Source: Cryobacterium sp. Y57
GTDB lineage: Bacteria > Actinomycetota > Actinomycetes > Actinomycetales > Microbacteriaceae
Direction: 5' to 3'
Assembly: GCF_002929505.1 (NCBI RefSeq)
Contig: NZ_PJJL01000055.1
Location: forward strand, 1 to 60,755
Length of the DNA stretch: 60,755 nt
Shown here: positions 47,261 to 55,903 of the stretch, one piece after another
How the letters are laid out: each line of letters starts with the position of its first letter
Numbering within the stretch: position 1 is the first letter of the stretch
Translations under genes and position numbers: made by a program
The notes under the pieces: model-generated
The model's input: only the letters and a program-made list of their open reading frames with translations
Databases searched by the model: none
What the model was told of the DNA's origin: nothing

Positions 47261-47659
47261 ATGACGCAACCACCGTTTACACCGGACGTACAGCAAGACG
47301 CGCAGTCCTTGCGCGGTGTGCTGCCCATGCTGATCCTGAGTCAACTGCGCCTCGCCGAATCGTACGGTTACGAACTCGTCGTGCGATTGCAGAACATCGG
47401 CCTGGGCGACCTGGCGACCGGAACGGTCTACCCGGCGCTGTCGCGACTCGAGCAGGACGGCTCACTCACCAGCCGCCTCGTGGCATCTACAGCAGGACCG
47501 GCCCGCAAGTACTATGCACTCAGCCCGGTCGGGGAGGAAGCCCTCATGCTCGCGACGGCGCGATGGCACTCTCTGGTTGCGATCGTGCACACCGGTCTCG
47601 GCGCAATCCCCACAGCTGAACCAGACGAGCGAGAATCAGCGGGAGAGGACCAGAATTGA
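47261..47659 (+). CDS. PadR-family transcriptional regulator
   Basis: The 132-residue protein has the PadR winged helix: LPMLILSQLRLAESYGYELV, then GTVYPALSRLEQDGSLTSR and the ARKYYALSPVGEEAL wing. It pairs with a downstream HAAS-type membrane protein (overlap TTGA), an arrangement repeated at 55,544-57,015. It probably controls its own two-gene operon in response to envelope stress or a drug, but the signal is unknown. Confidence 0.9.
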   Translation: MTQPPFTPDVQQDAQSLRGVLPMLILSQLRLAESYGYELVVRLQNIGLGDLATGTVYPALSRLEQDGSLTSRLVASTAGPARKYYALSPVGEEALMLATARWHSLVAIVHTGLGAIPTAEPDERESAGEDQN

Positions 47660-48189
47660 ACGCCCAAACCACCGAGGCCAGATCAACGTTTGCCGTCTGG
47701 CGTCGCCGTGAGTCTTATTTGTTTCGATTCGACCTCGCGCTCGAAGAGTCGGTCACGACGCGCGAACGCCGATCGATCCTGCGGGAGATTCGTGACAATA
47801 TCGAAGTGGATGCCGCCGCCCGCGGCATCGACGCCGCCCTCGAGTCGCTCGGCTCACCGCGCGCCCTGGCCCGAAGTTTCGCCGAGGACGGCCGCGGTAA
47901 CCGGCCGTCCTGGGTTCGGGCAATCTACTGGTTCACGGGCCTGCTGCTGCTCTGGTGGACCCTGGCCTTCACCTTCACCGCTGGCCTGTTGTCAGCCCTG
48001 ATGGACAGCGGAGCAGAGTCGACCGAGTCATACTTTCTCGGGCTGCTGGTATCGGCTTTCAACCGTGATTCCGGAATCGGGATCGGCTGGGAAGCATCCT
48101 CTTTCAGCGCCTACATTCCGCTGATCATCATGGTCATCGCGGCCGTCATTGCCGGCCGGCTCTGGCGCGTGCTGACCCGCCGCCGGTAG
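47656..48189 (+). CDS. HAAS-type membrane protein, partner of PadR
   Basis: TTG 47656 overlaps the PadR stop and gives 177 residues. The N-terminal half (YLFRFDLALEESVTTRERRS, REIRDNIEVDA, LGSPRALARSF) resembles the cytoplasmic HAAS domain found next to PadR regulators; two or three membrane helices follow (about 97-120 and 148-170). HAAS proteins are thought to signal to or hold PadR partners. The function is unproven. Confidence 0.8.
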   Translation: MNAQTTEARSTFAVWRRRESYLFRFDLALEESVTTRERRSILREIRDNIEVDAAARGIDAALESLGSPRALARSFAEDGRGNRPSWVRAIYWFTGLLLLWWTLAFTFTAGLLSALMDSGAESTESYFLGLLVSAFNRDSGIGIGWEASSFSAYIPLIIMVIAAVIAGRLWRVLTRRR

Positions 48190-48222
48190 CACGCCCGTGT
48201 CGGCGCAGTCCAGTCGCGTATT

Positions 48223-48576
48223 ATGGAACGAGTGAACGAGACCCTGCCCCCGTGCCCTGAATGTTCCAGTGACCTGGCCTACGAGATGGGTTCTTTGCTG
48301 GTGTGCCCGCTCTGCGCCCACGAATGGTCGAACGAACCGGTCGAAGAAGAGCAGGAAGTCCAGGTCACAGACGCCTTCGGAACCGTTTTGACCAACGGGG
48401 ACACCGTCTCGATCATCAAGGACCTCAAGGTCAAGGGCCAGGCGTTGTCGATCAAGGTCGGCACCAAGGTTCGCAATATTCGTGTCGTCGATCCGGTCGA
48501 CGGCCATGACATCGACTGCAAGGTCGATGGTTTCGGATTCATTCAGCTCAAGTCCAGCGTGGTCAAAAAGGTCTAG
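48223..48576 (+). CDS. yjdM: YjdM/PhnA-family zinc-ribbon protein
   Basis: The 117-residue protein has an N-terminal zinc ribbon with Cys11, Cys14, Cys28 and Cys31 (PPCPECSSDL, LLVCPLCAHEW) and the C-terminal SH3-like domain with GDTVSIIKDLKVKGQ, IKVGTKVRNIRVV and DIDCKVDGFGFIQLKS. Length and layout equal E. coli YjdM. Although named alkylphosphonate utilisation protein PhnA in databases, the family has no proven phosphonate role. ATG 48223 or GTG 48232 may be the start. Confidence 0.93.
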   Translation: MERVNETLPPCPECSSDLAYEMGSLLVCPLCAHEWSNEPVEEEQEVQVTDAFGTVLTNGDTVSIIKDLKVKGQALSIKVGTKVRNIRVVDPVDGHDIDCKVDGFGFIQLKSSVVKKV

Positions 48577-48588
48577 GTCCGGCCGATC

Positions 48589-49194
48589 GTGACGTGTCAG
48601 ATTTGCGGGGCCTGGTTGCCGGCCTTGGCCATGTTCTGTGGCGAATGCGGTAGCTCTCGTACCGCTACCGTGGAGTCGCGCAAGCGTCCGGACCCTCGCC
48701 CCAACGACACGACGATCATTGCGCGCCTGCCGCGCACCACCGTCGTCATCTCGGTACCGATTCCCGCGGAGGTACCGGCGCCAGTGCGGGCCGTCACCGT
48801 CGTGACCGCCGCGCCAACCGCGCCAGCGGCAGTACCGCCCGCACTCCCCGCCGCCGTGCTGCCGACCCGGGCGACCTTCGTGCTGACCTTCAGTACCGGT
48901 CAAGTGGTCTCCGTGCGAGGATCCGGCCTGATCGGGCGCAAACCCCTGGCCCAACCCGACGAGATTTTTGATGACCTCATTCAAGTAGCGGATGCAGACC
49001 GCTCGGTCTCGAAGACTCACCTCGAGTTCGGCCAGCATGACGACGAGTTCTGGGTCAGCGACCGGGTCTCGGCTAACGGCACCGTGATTCGCCGCCCGAG
49101 CGAAACGGCCGAGACACTCGAACCGGGCCGACGGTACGTTCTGCCGCGCGGTACCCGGGTCGAAATCGCCGACCACTCGTTCAGTGTGGCATGA
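48589..49194 (+). CDS. Zinc-ribbon and FHA-domain protein
   Basis: GTG 48589 gives 201 residues: an N-terminal zinc ribbon (Cys3, Cys6, Cys17, Cys20), a Pro/Ala/Val linker (50-95) and a C-terminal FHA domain with the phosphothreonine-binding residues Gly116-Arg117, Ser141-Lys-Thr-His144 and Asn163-Gly. It reads phosphothreonine on partner proteins. In actinobacterial type VII secretion loci, FHA proteins dock to EccC-type ATPases. The EccC-like gene follows at once and a PP2C phosphatase lies nearby. Confidence 0.92.
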   Translation: MTCQICGAWLPALAMFCGECGSSRTATVESRKRPDPRPNDTTIIARLPRTTVVISVPIPAEVPAPVRAVTVVTAAPTAPAAVPPALPAAVLPTRATFVLTFSTGQVVSVRGSGLIGRKPLAQPDEIFDDLIQVADADRSVSKTHLEFGQHDDEFWVSDRVSANGTVIRRPSETAETLEPGRRYVLPRGTRVEIADHSFSVA

Positions 49195-49285
49195 GGGCGT
49201 CCTCCACCGCTGACTGGAACGATGAGTGTGCACCGATAGTCACGTCACGAGTGTTTTTCGACCGATAATCTGGTCTGCTGGCGGG

Positions 49286-52240
49286 GTGTCCACCGTCGAT
49301 GAAACTCTCGCTCTGCCGCCCCTGCCGGCCGCTCCGCCGCCGGCAGGGTTTCCCCTACTCGCCACAGTGGCGCCGCTGGTCGCCGCCGGACTGATCTGGA
49401 TGATCACCGGCTCGGCCTTCGCATTGATTTTCGCCGTTCTCAGCCCGATCATCGCGGTAGCCAGCATGTTCGACTCGAAACGTTCGAGCCGCAAACGCCG
49501 CCGGGCCGAGACGGCGTCGCACAGCGACGCGGTGGCGGTGCTGCGATCGTTGATCGCCGAACGTCACACCCGCTGGCGCGACGAAGCCTGGCGGCACACG
49601 CCTTCGGCGAGAAATATCGTGCTCGGGCGTGCGGCGGCTGCGCGTTGGCGACAAACGGATGGCACGCTCGTCTCGCTGGGCGTCGGCTCAGCCCCAAGCG
49701 GTATCCGACTCGGCGGAGCGAGCGCACCGAACGATAACCGGCAACTGCGGGAGTGGGCCGCAACAGTCACCGGTGCCCCCATCGTCGTCGACCTGGCCCA
49801 GGGGCTCGGCATCGTCGGGCCCATGCCGCTCGCAACAGCCCTCGGTCGCGCTGTGTGTGTGCAGGTTTGTTTCGCGGTGCCGCCGATTGATTTGGGTGTT
49901 GCCGGCCCGAGCGATGCCGGGTCCACCGATTGGGATTGGGTGGCTCAGCTGCCGCACGTGGCGCCGTCGCCGCGCCGGTTCACACTCCTACTGCGTACCA
50001 CCACCAGCACGACCGGCACCACCAGCACGACCAGCACCACCGATCCGCGCCGTGGTGAACCAGAAAGCGGGCGGCTGCTGCTCGCCTTGACGATGAGGCT
50101 CGAAGACCTGCCGCCGGGCTGTGGAACGGTCGTGCGCGTGCTGGGCCCGGCGCGGGCGCAGATTATTCGCTCGCCGAATCGTGCGCCGCCTCTGGATTTC
50201 TGTCCAGAACTTCTCGCCAGGGCCGAAGCGGTCGATTTCGCGGTGTCACTCTCCGGGCAGGCCAAGTCAGCAGGCCTCGTGAGTACGACGGGAGTGATCC
50301 CAGCCATGGTCCCGATCATGCAACTGCTCGAGCACGTCACCGATGCTGCAGCGTTGGACCGGTCGGCGGCGCCACCGACCCTCGCCTGCCCGATCGGAGT
50401 GGGCCGAGACGGGCCGGCGTACCTGGACCTGGTGCAGTCCGGACCGCATGCTGTGGTCGGGGGAACGACCGGCAGCGGCAAAAGCGAGCTCCTGACCACC
50501 TGGGTGGCCGCGCTGGCCGCGACTTACTCGCCGCAGCAGGTGAACTTTCTCCTGGTTGATTTCAAGGGCGGCGCGGCCTTTCAACCGCTCGCCCGACTGC
50601 CGCACTGCGTCGGACTCATTACCGACCTCGACTCGAACGCAGCCACTCGGGCCCTCGCAAGTCTCGGTGCCGAATTACGGTACCGGGAGCGCACGCTGAG
50701 CGCGGCCGGGGCGCGCGACGTGACCGACGTGCGCCTGGAGCATCCGCTTCCCCGTCTGATCATCGTCGTCGATGAATTCGCGACCATGCTCGGGCTGTTT
50801 CCCGAGCTGCACGCCCTCTTTGTGGACATTGCCGCCAGGGGTCGGTCGCTCGGCGTGCACCTGATTCTATGTACCCAACGGCCGGCCGGGGTCGTGCGCG
50901 ACGCGCTGCTGGCTAATTGCAGCCTGCGTTTGTCGCTGCGGGTGAACAATCGCGCCGACAGCCAGGCCGTGATCGGCACGGATGCCGCAGCCGGGCTGGC
51001 ATCGAATCAGCCCGGGCGGTGTTTGGTCGCCACGGAAGCCGGAGAACCGGTACTCTGCCAAGTCGCGACAACGGGCGAACTCGACATTGCGAGCATCGTA
51101 GCGGCGCCACTGTCAGCGTCGTGCGGATACGTTCCCAGACGTCCATGGCTTGATGCGCTGCCGCCGATTGTGACCGAGTTCGATCTGGACGCGGCGACGG
51201 TGGGGAAGGCGCCGGTAACAGGGTGTCCGGTCGGGTTGCTGGATGAACCCGAGCGCCAGCGCTACAGTGTGTTCACCTACGACCCCGACAGTGATGGGCA
51301 CTTGTTGGTGGTCGGCGGGGCCGGTTCGGGCAAATCCACCCTGCTGCACACGCTCGCCCGGGTGGCCGAAAATCCGGTCGCGACCCGGCTATTCACAGCC
51401 GACATGGAGTCTGTTTGGGATGCGCTGGCGAGTTTGAGTGCCCGCGTGGAAACCGGGCAGCAGACTTTGGCTTCACCCCGGTTGGTACTGTTCGACGATT
51501 TTGATTCCGTCTGCGCGCGCTGGCAGCCCGACCACCGGCTGGCAGCCGTTGATCTGCTCGTCGGCCTGCTGCGGGACGGACCGGCCGCCGGCGTGCATGT
51601 CGTGGTCGCCGTGCAACGGCACACGAGCGTGGTTCCCGGGCTGGCAGCTCTGTGCCAGAGCACCCTGCTACTGAAACTGCCGAGCGTGCAGGACCACCTC
51701 GCGGCCGGGGGACAATCGGCCGGTTACATTGCGTCGCTGCCGCCGGGCGGGGGAATATGGCGCAGCCTGCGCGTGCAGCTGTTGGCGCCGACTCCGGGCC
51801 TGATCGTTCCTGCTGTGGTGGTGCCCAACTCGCTACCGGCTGAAGGTCCGCTCCTGATCGTGTCTTCATCGCCGACGAGCACGGCGACCCGCCTGCGCAA
51901 TGTCATGGGCGTTCCGGTGCTGGAACTTGCCGGAACCAGCGCACCAGAGGCCTCCGCTCTGCTGGTCCCCGGCGCTGTCGGCCAAGCGGGTGATGCCGGG
52001 CAACTGATTGTCGTCGGTGACGCCGAAACCTGGCAGGCGCACTGGACTTTGCTGGCACGGCTTCGTGGTTCGACTTCGGGCGAGCAAGCGTCCAGCCTGG
52101 TGTTCGACCGCTGCAGCCTGTCGGACTTTCGGCTACTCAGCCACCGCCGGGAGCTGCCGCCTCCGCTAGCACCCGGACGTGGACGGGTCTGGGTCTTGCA
52201 CTCCGACGGAGAGGTCACCAGGGCGATGTTGCCGGGCTAG
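49286..52240 (+). CDS. FtsK/SpoIIIE-type double-ATPase membrane protein (EccC-like)
   Basis: GTG 49286 is the chosen start (984 residues, MSTVDETLALPPLPAAPPP). Two membrane helices (about 24-60) are followed by a cytoplasmic part with a forkhead-like stretch, a Thr/Ser-rich low-complexity loop (about 240-252), and two FtsK/SpoIIIE ATPase modules: Walker A GGTTGSGKSE at 392-401 with Walker B RLIIVVDEFATML, and Walker A GGAGSGKST at 677-685 with LVLFDDFDSV. This matches the EccC ATPase of type VII secretion, which moves WXG100 proteins. The second module is shorter and its Walker B is DDFD, so it may be regulatory. Confidence 0.9.
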   Translation: MSTVDETLALPPLPAAPPPAGFPLLATVAPLVAAGLIWMITGSAFALIFAVLSPIIAVASMFDSKRSSRKRRRAETASHSDAVAVLRSLIAERHTRWRDEAWRHTPSARNIVLGRAAAARWRQTDGTLVSLGVGSAPSGIRLGGASAPNDNRQLREWAATVTGAPIVVDLAQGLGIVGPMPLATALGRAVCVQVCFAVPPIDLGVAGPSDAGSTDWDWVAQLPHVAPSPRRFTLLLRTTTSTTGTTSTTSTTDPRRGEPESGRLLLALTMRLEDLPPGCGTVVRVLGPARAQIIRSPNRAPPLDFCPELLARAEAVDFAVSLSGQAKSAGLVSTTGVIPAMVPIMQLLEHVTDAAALDRSAAPPTLACPIGVGRDGPAYLDLVQSGPHAVVGGTTGSGKSELLTTWVAALAATYSPQQVNFLLVDFKGGAAFQPLARLPHCVGLITDLDSNAATRALASLGAELRYRERTLSAAGARDVTDVRLEHPLPRLIIVVDEFATMLGLFPELHALFVDIAARGRSLGVHLILCTQRPAGVVRDALLANCSLRLSLRVNNRADSQAVIGTDAAAGLASNQPGRCLVATEAGEPVLCQVATTGELDIASIVAAPLSASCGYVPRRPWLDALPPIVTEFDLDAATVGKAPVTGCPVGLLDEPERQRYSVFTYDPDSDGHLLVVGGAGSGKSTLLHTLARVAENPVATRLFTADMESVWDALASLSARVETGQQTLASPRLVLFDDFDSVCARWQPDHRLAAVDLLVGLLRDGPAAGVHVVVAVQRHTSVVPGLAALCQSTLLLKLPSVQDHLAAGGQSAGYIASLPPGGGIWRSLRVQLLAPTPGLIVPAVVVPNSLPAEGPLLIVSSSPTSTATRLRNVMGVPVLELAGTSAPEASALLVPGAVGQAGDAGQLIVVGDAETWQAHWTLLARLRGSTSGEQASSLVFDRCSLSDFRLLSHRRELPPPLAPGRGRVWVLHSDGEVTRAMLPG

Positions 52241-52414
52241 GTCAAAACCCTGGCTGCCGACAAGACCATCCGCTCGTTCGACTGGGCGCTCTTCATCGAC
52301 GTCCCTGACGCCAACGCACTCGCCTCCGCCGTGTTCATCGTCGTGCTGGTCGTGGTCGTGGTCCTGCATATCTCCGGCGCAGCGAAAGCGCGGCGGCTGG
52401 CGAAGCTGAAATAG
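52241..52414 (+). CDS. Possible small single-pass membrane protein after the EccC-like gene
   Basis: Directly behind the amber stop of the ATPase gene, the same frame stays open for 57 codons (VKTLAADKTIRSFDWALFID, then SAVFIVVLVVVVVL, HISGAAKARRLAKLK). The sequence looks coding: one membrane helix and a basic end. No ATG, GTG or TTG precedes the helix; the first codon after the stop is GTC, one base from GTG, and CTG lies at 52250. It could use a rare start, arise by readthrough of TAG, or be a newly silenced gene. Confidence 0.5.
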   Translation, partial: VKTLAADKTIRSFDWALFIDVPDANALASAVFIVVLVVVVVLHISGAAKARRLAKLK

Positions 52415-52419
52415 CTTCT

Positions 52420-53412
52420 TTACACGTAGCTGGCGCGAATCTCGCCGACCGGTAAGCCGCCGCCGGTCACGGTGAGACCGAGCTCGGGCAATAGCTCAGC
52501 GACATCCGTTCGGGCGATTGCGCCGGCATCGGCCAGCAAACTCAGTGCCACCGCCGCAGCGGCGCGCAGGTTGCCGTCGAGGATTTTCAACGCCACGGTG
52601 GTGCCGTTCTCAGCAGCAGCGACCATGATGCCCTCGGCGCCGCCCTTCATGAACAGGCCGAGTCGATCGATCACGATGCTGTCGGAGTGGCCGGGTCCGG
52701 CCACAACCCAGCCATTGGCGCGCACCGCTTCGGCCAGAAAACCGGCCTCGCGGTAAATCGCAAACGGTGAGTTCGACTTGCTCGTACTGATGCGGGCGAT
52801 GCCACGGGCCAGCCCGGTGAGGGAGATCGCGTGTACCGGGGCGCCGCAGCCATCGACGCCCGAGGCGACCGGCCGTTCTCCGGTGAAGCGTTCAAGCACG
52901 TCGAGAATACGCTTTTGCAACGGATGCGCAGGGTCCAGATACCCTTCCAGCGCCCAACCGTTCTGCTGGCATGCCACAAGCATTGCCGCGTGCTTACCGG
53001 AACACTCCATATAAATCGAAGCCTTGCTGGCGCCGAGGCGCACGAGGGTGTCGCGGGCTGCGGAATCGATCGGCCAGGCTGCCGGGCAGGCGAGCGCTGT
53101 CTCGGGCACTTGCGCGCGCGAGAGGAGCCCGCGAACGAGATCGATGTGGGCGGCGGTGCCGCTATGACTGGCCGTGGCGATGGCAGCATCCGCTCCCCGC
53201 AGGGCGGCGCCACTGGCCATGACCGCAACGGCCTGGAAGGGTTTCATCGCCGAACGGGGAAAGATCGGACTGGTCACGTCGCCGAGCGCATGCAACACCT
53301 CACCGTTGGTGCCGAGCACGATTGCCGAACCGGCGTGACGGGATTCGACGAAGCCGCTGCGCTCGATAACGGCGAGCTCGACGGAATCGTCGACCGTGAA
53401 AGTTTCAGTCAC
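52420..53412 (-). CDS. Asparaginase (AnsA-like bacterial L-asparaginase II family)
   Basis: The 330-residue protein matches the asparaginase II family of PF06089: ERSGFVESRHAGSAIVL, SPIFPRSAMKPFQAVAVM with the catalytic serine region, ECSGKHAAMLVACQQ, and VDGCGAPVHAISL. It should release ammonia from asparagine in the cytoplasm. It starts 4 bases after the gabT stop on the same strand, so the two form an operon for nitrogen recovery from amino compounds. Confidence 0.9.
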   Translation of the reverse strand: MTETFTVDDSVELAVIERSGFVESRHAGSAIVLGTNGEVLHALGDVTSPIFPRSAMKPFQAVAVMASGAALRGADAAIATASHSGTAAHIDLVRGLLSRAQVPETALACPAAWPIDSAARDTLVRLGASKASIYMECSGKHAAMLVACQQNGWALEGYLDPAHPLQKRILDVLERFTGERPVASGVDGCGAPVHAISLTGLARGIARISTSKSNSPFAIYREAGFLAEAVRANGWVVAGPGHSDSIVIDRLGLFMKGGAEGIMVAAAENGTTVALKILDGNLRAAAAVALSLLADAGAIARTDVAELLPELGLTVTGGGLPVGEIRASYV

Positions 53413-53416
53413 GGCG

Positions 53417-54817
53417 TTAGTGTGACGACTCGATGAGTGCTGCAGCGTGTGCAGCGATGGCGTCGTCGATCACCGATAGGGCGTCGACGATGAGCGCATC
53501 GGACAGTGCCAGGCTCGGCAGGAAGCGCAGGACGTTGCCGTAGGTGCCGGCCGTCAGCAGCAGAACCCCGTGCTGGCCGGCGTAGGTGGAGATGGCGCTC
53601 ACCGCGGCGGCGTTCGGCGTTTTCGTGGTGTCGCCGGTGCCTGGCTGCACGAGCTCGATTGCCAACATGGCGCCGTGGCCCCGAATCTCGCCGATGATGT
53701 CGTACTTGTTCTTCAGCACGGTCAGCCCTGCGGTGAGGGACTTTTCGATGCGCATTGCTTCGCCGAGCAGGTTGTTCGCCTCGATCGCGTCGAATACGGC
53801 AATAGCGGCGGCGCAGGCGACCGGGTTGCCACCGAAGGTGCCGCCGAGGCCGCCGGGCTGCGAGGCGTCCATGATCTCGGCGCGGCCGGTGACAGCGGCA
53901 AGCGGGAAGCCGCCGGCAATGCCCTTGGCGGTGAGGACGAGGTCGGGGATCCAACCGAAGTGCTCACTCGCGAAGTACTTGCCCGAGCGGGCCATGCCGC
54001 TTTGAATCTCATCGGCGATCATGACGACACCGTTGGCGGTGCACCATTTCTGCAGGGCCGGCAGGTAGCCATCTGCTGGCACCATGAAACCTCCCTCGCC
54101 CTGGATGGGTTCGACGACGAGGCAGGCCAGATCGGATGCCCCGATCACCTTGTCGAGGTACGTGATGGTGCGGACGGCCGCCTCGGCACCGGTCAGACCA
54201 TCGTGATAGGGGTAGGAACTCGGTGCGTGGTAGACGTCGCTGGCAAGCGGGCCGAAACCGGTGGCGTATGGCATGGCCTTGTAGTTCATGGCCATGGTCA
54301 GCACGGTGCGACCGTGGTAGGCATGGTCGAGCACCGCGACGGCGCGACGGCCGGTGTACTTGCGGGCGATCTTCACGCCGTTCTCGACGGCTTCGGCGCC
54401 GGAGTTGATGAGCACACTCTTCTTGGGAAAATCGCCCGGGGTGTGCTCGGCCAGCAGCTCGGCGACGCGCACGTATTCTTCGTACGGAGTGATGGTGAAC
54501 AGGGTGTGGATGAAGTCCTGAGACTGTTCGACGGCCGCCGCGACAACGCTGGTCTCGGTGTGGCCGATCGTGGTCACGCCGATTCCGGCACCGAGGTCGA
54601 TGAACTGGTTTCCGTCAACGTCGACGACGATCGCTCCGTTGGCTTTCTTGATGTAGACGGGGAGCATGGAGCTGACGCCGTCGGAGACGACCGCTCGGCG
54701 CCGCTCATGCAACGCCGCTGAGATCGGACCGGGAATGGCGGTCACAATCTTTCGTTCTTGCGTAACCGAGTAGGTCGGTGCGGAAACGGTAGCAGGGTCG
54801 ATAAGGATGTCAGTCAT
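53417..54817 (-). CDS. gabT: 4-aminobutyrate transaminase, copy 1
   Basis: The 466-residue class III PLP aminotransferase moves the amino group of GABA to 2-oxoglutarate. It shows IDLGAGIGVTTIGH, LINSGAEAVENGVKIARKYT, LDHAYHGRTVLTMAMN, VVEPIQGEGGFMVP, IADEIQSGMARSGKYF and the PLP lysine in LTAKGIAGGFPLAAV. It is about 20 residues longer at the N-terminus than the second copy at 57,139. It is in operon with the asparaginase and divergent from osmC-type gene. Confidence 0.93.
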   Translation of the reverse strand: MTDILIDPATVSAPTYSVTQERKIVTAIPGPISAALHERRRAVVSDGVSSMLPVYIKKANGAIVVDVDGNQFIDLGAGIGVTTIGHTETSVVAAAVEQSQDFIHTLFTITPYEEYVRVAELLAEHTPGDFPKKSVLINSGAEAVENGVKIARKYTGRRAVAVLDHAYHGRTVLTMAMNYKAMPYATGFGPLASDVYHAPSSYPYHDGLTGAEAAVRTITYLDKVIGASDLACLVVEPIQGEGGFMVPADGYLPALQKWCTANGVVMIADEIQSGMARSGKYFASEHFGWIPDLVLTAKGIAGGFPLAAVTGRAEIMDASQPGGLGGTFGGNPVACAAAIAVFDAIEANNLLGEAMRIEKSLTAGLTVLKNKYDIIGEIRGHGAMLAIELVQPGTGDTTKTPNAAAVSAISTYAGQHGVLLLTAGTYGNVLRFLPSLALSDALIVDALSVIDDAIAAHAAALIESSH

Positions 54818-54894
54818 GATGAATCCACTTTACCGACCGTGAGCGCGGTGAACCTGAATCGGCTGCAAGAATCTTAGAGAGCCAAGGGAGAAGC

Positions 54895-55377
54895 ATGAAC
54901 GGAGTGCACGAATATGCGGTGCGGGTCGAGTGGACCGGCAATCGCGGCACCGGAACGAGTCACTACAAGGCATACGGACGCGACCATCTGATTTCGCCGG
55001 CCGGCCGGGCATCCGCTGACAAGGCCGCGATCAGCGGTTCGTCCGATCCGACCTTTCACGGCGACAATGATCGCTGGAACCCGGAGGAGCTGCTGCTCGC
55101 TGCGCTCAGCCAGTGCCATCTTTTGTCGTACCTGCACGTGGCGGCCCGAAACGGGGTGACCGTGACGGCCTACACGGACGCCCCGGTTGGCACGATGGAA
55201 CAGCTTTACGGGGGCGGGGGCCATTTCACCACGGTCACGCTGCGGCCACGGGTGACGATCACCGAACCCGAGCAGGTCGAGTTCGCTCAGTCGTTGCACG
55301 CCGAGGCTGCCCGGGAATGCTTTATCGCGGCCTCGGTGAATTTTCCGATCGGTCACGAGCCGGTGACCACCGCCTGA
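54895..55377 (+). CDS. OsmC-family peroxiredoxin-like protein
   Basis: The 160-residue protein has the two redox cysteines of OsmC/Ohr, Cys74 in ALSQCHLLSYL and Cys142 in ARECFIAASVNFPI, and GHFTTVTLRPRVTI between. Such proteins reduce organic hydroperoxides with a thiol donor. Start ATG 54895 has GGGAGAAGC upstream. It is transcribed away from gabT. Confidence 0.9.
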   Translation: MNGVHEYAVRVEWTGNRGTGTSHYKAYGRDHLISPAGRASADKAAISGSSDPTFHGDNDRWNPEELLLAALSQCHLLSYLHVAARNGVTVTAYTDAPVGTMEQLYGGGGHFTTVTLRPRVTITEPEQVEFAQSLHAEAARECFIAASVNFPIGHEPVTTA

Positions 55378-55543
55378 GCACAGGTGCGCTGCCGAGCTGT
55401 GAGCTCGAGCGATTTGCTGCGCGCTGAAACGAGCCGCAACTCGCGGGGCGGCGAGGTCGGCTTAGATTATGGATGGCGCAGTAGTGCGGTTTGCGTAGTA
55501 GTGTGGGATCCGCTGAAGGCGAGCGCCGATCGAAGGGATGCCG

Positions 55544-55903
55544 ATGGATACCACCCAGTTGCTCAAGGGGGTGCTCGATATGGCCGTTTTGGCCGTGATC
55601 ATCGATGACGACGGCTACGGCTACGACATCGTGCGTCGATTGCGCGCCGCCGGGCTCGATGAGGTCGGCGATGCGTCGGTCTACGGCACCCTCCGTCGGC
55701 TGTACAGCGCGGGGGCGTTAAGCAGCTATGTCGTACCGTCCGACGGCGGACCGCACCGTAAGTACTACGGAATCAACGCGAACGGCCGAGCCATGCTCGC
55801 TGAACAACGTGCGAATTGGATTCACTTCGCCGATACCCTCACCCGGCTGCTCGAACAGCCCCAGCCCGCAGTTCCCCTACTCACGAACGGCGACAACTCA
55901 TGA
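55544..55903 (+). CDS. PadR-family transcriptional regulator, second copy
   Basis: ATG 55544, with GAAGGG at a suitable distance, gives 119 residues (an in-frame ATG lies 6 bases upstream). It contains the PadR winged helix: LKGVLDMAVLAVIIDDDGYG, ASVYGTLRRLYSAGALSSYV and the wing PHRKYYGINANGRAML. Its stop overlaps the HAAS-type gene in ATGA, the same layout as at 47,261-48,189. The 160 bases upstream hold the promoter; I see no clear operator. Confidence 0.88.
   Translation: MDTTQLLKGVLDMAVLAVIIDDDGYGYDIVRRLRAAGLDEVGDASVYGTLRRLYSAGALSSYVVPSDGGPHRKYYGINANGRAMLAEQRANWIHFADTLTRLLEQPQPAVPLLTNGDNS

Noticed and set aside
53570..54721. 383-codon frame antisense to gabT
   Set aside because: No domain and exactly opposite a catalytic enzyme gene.
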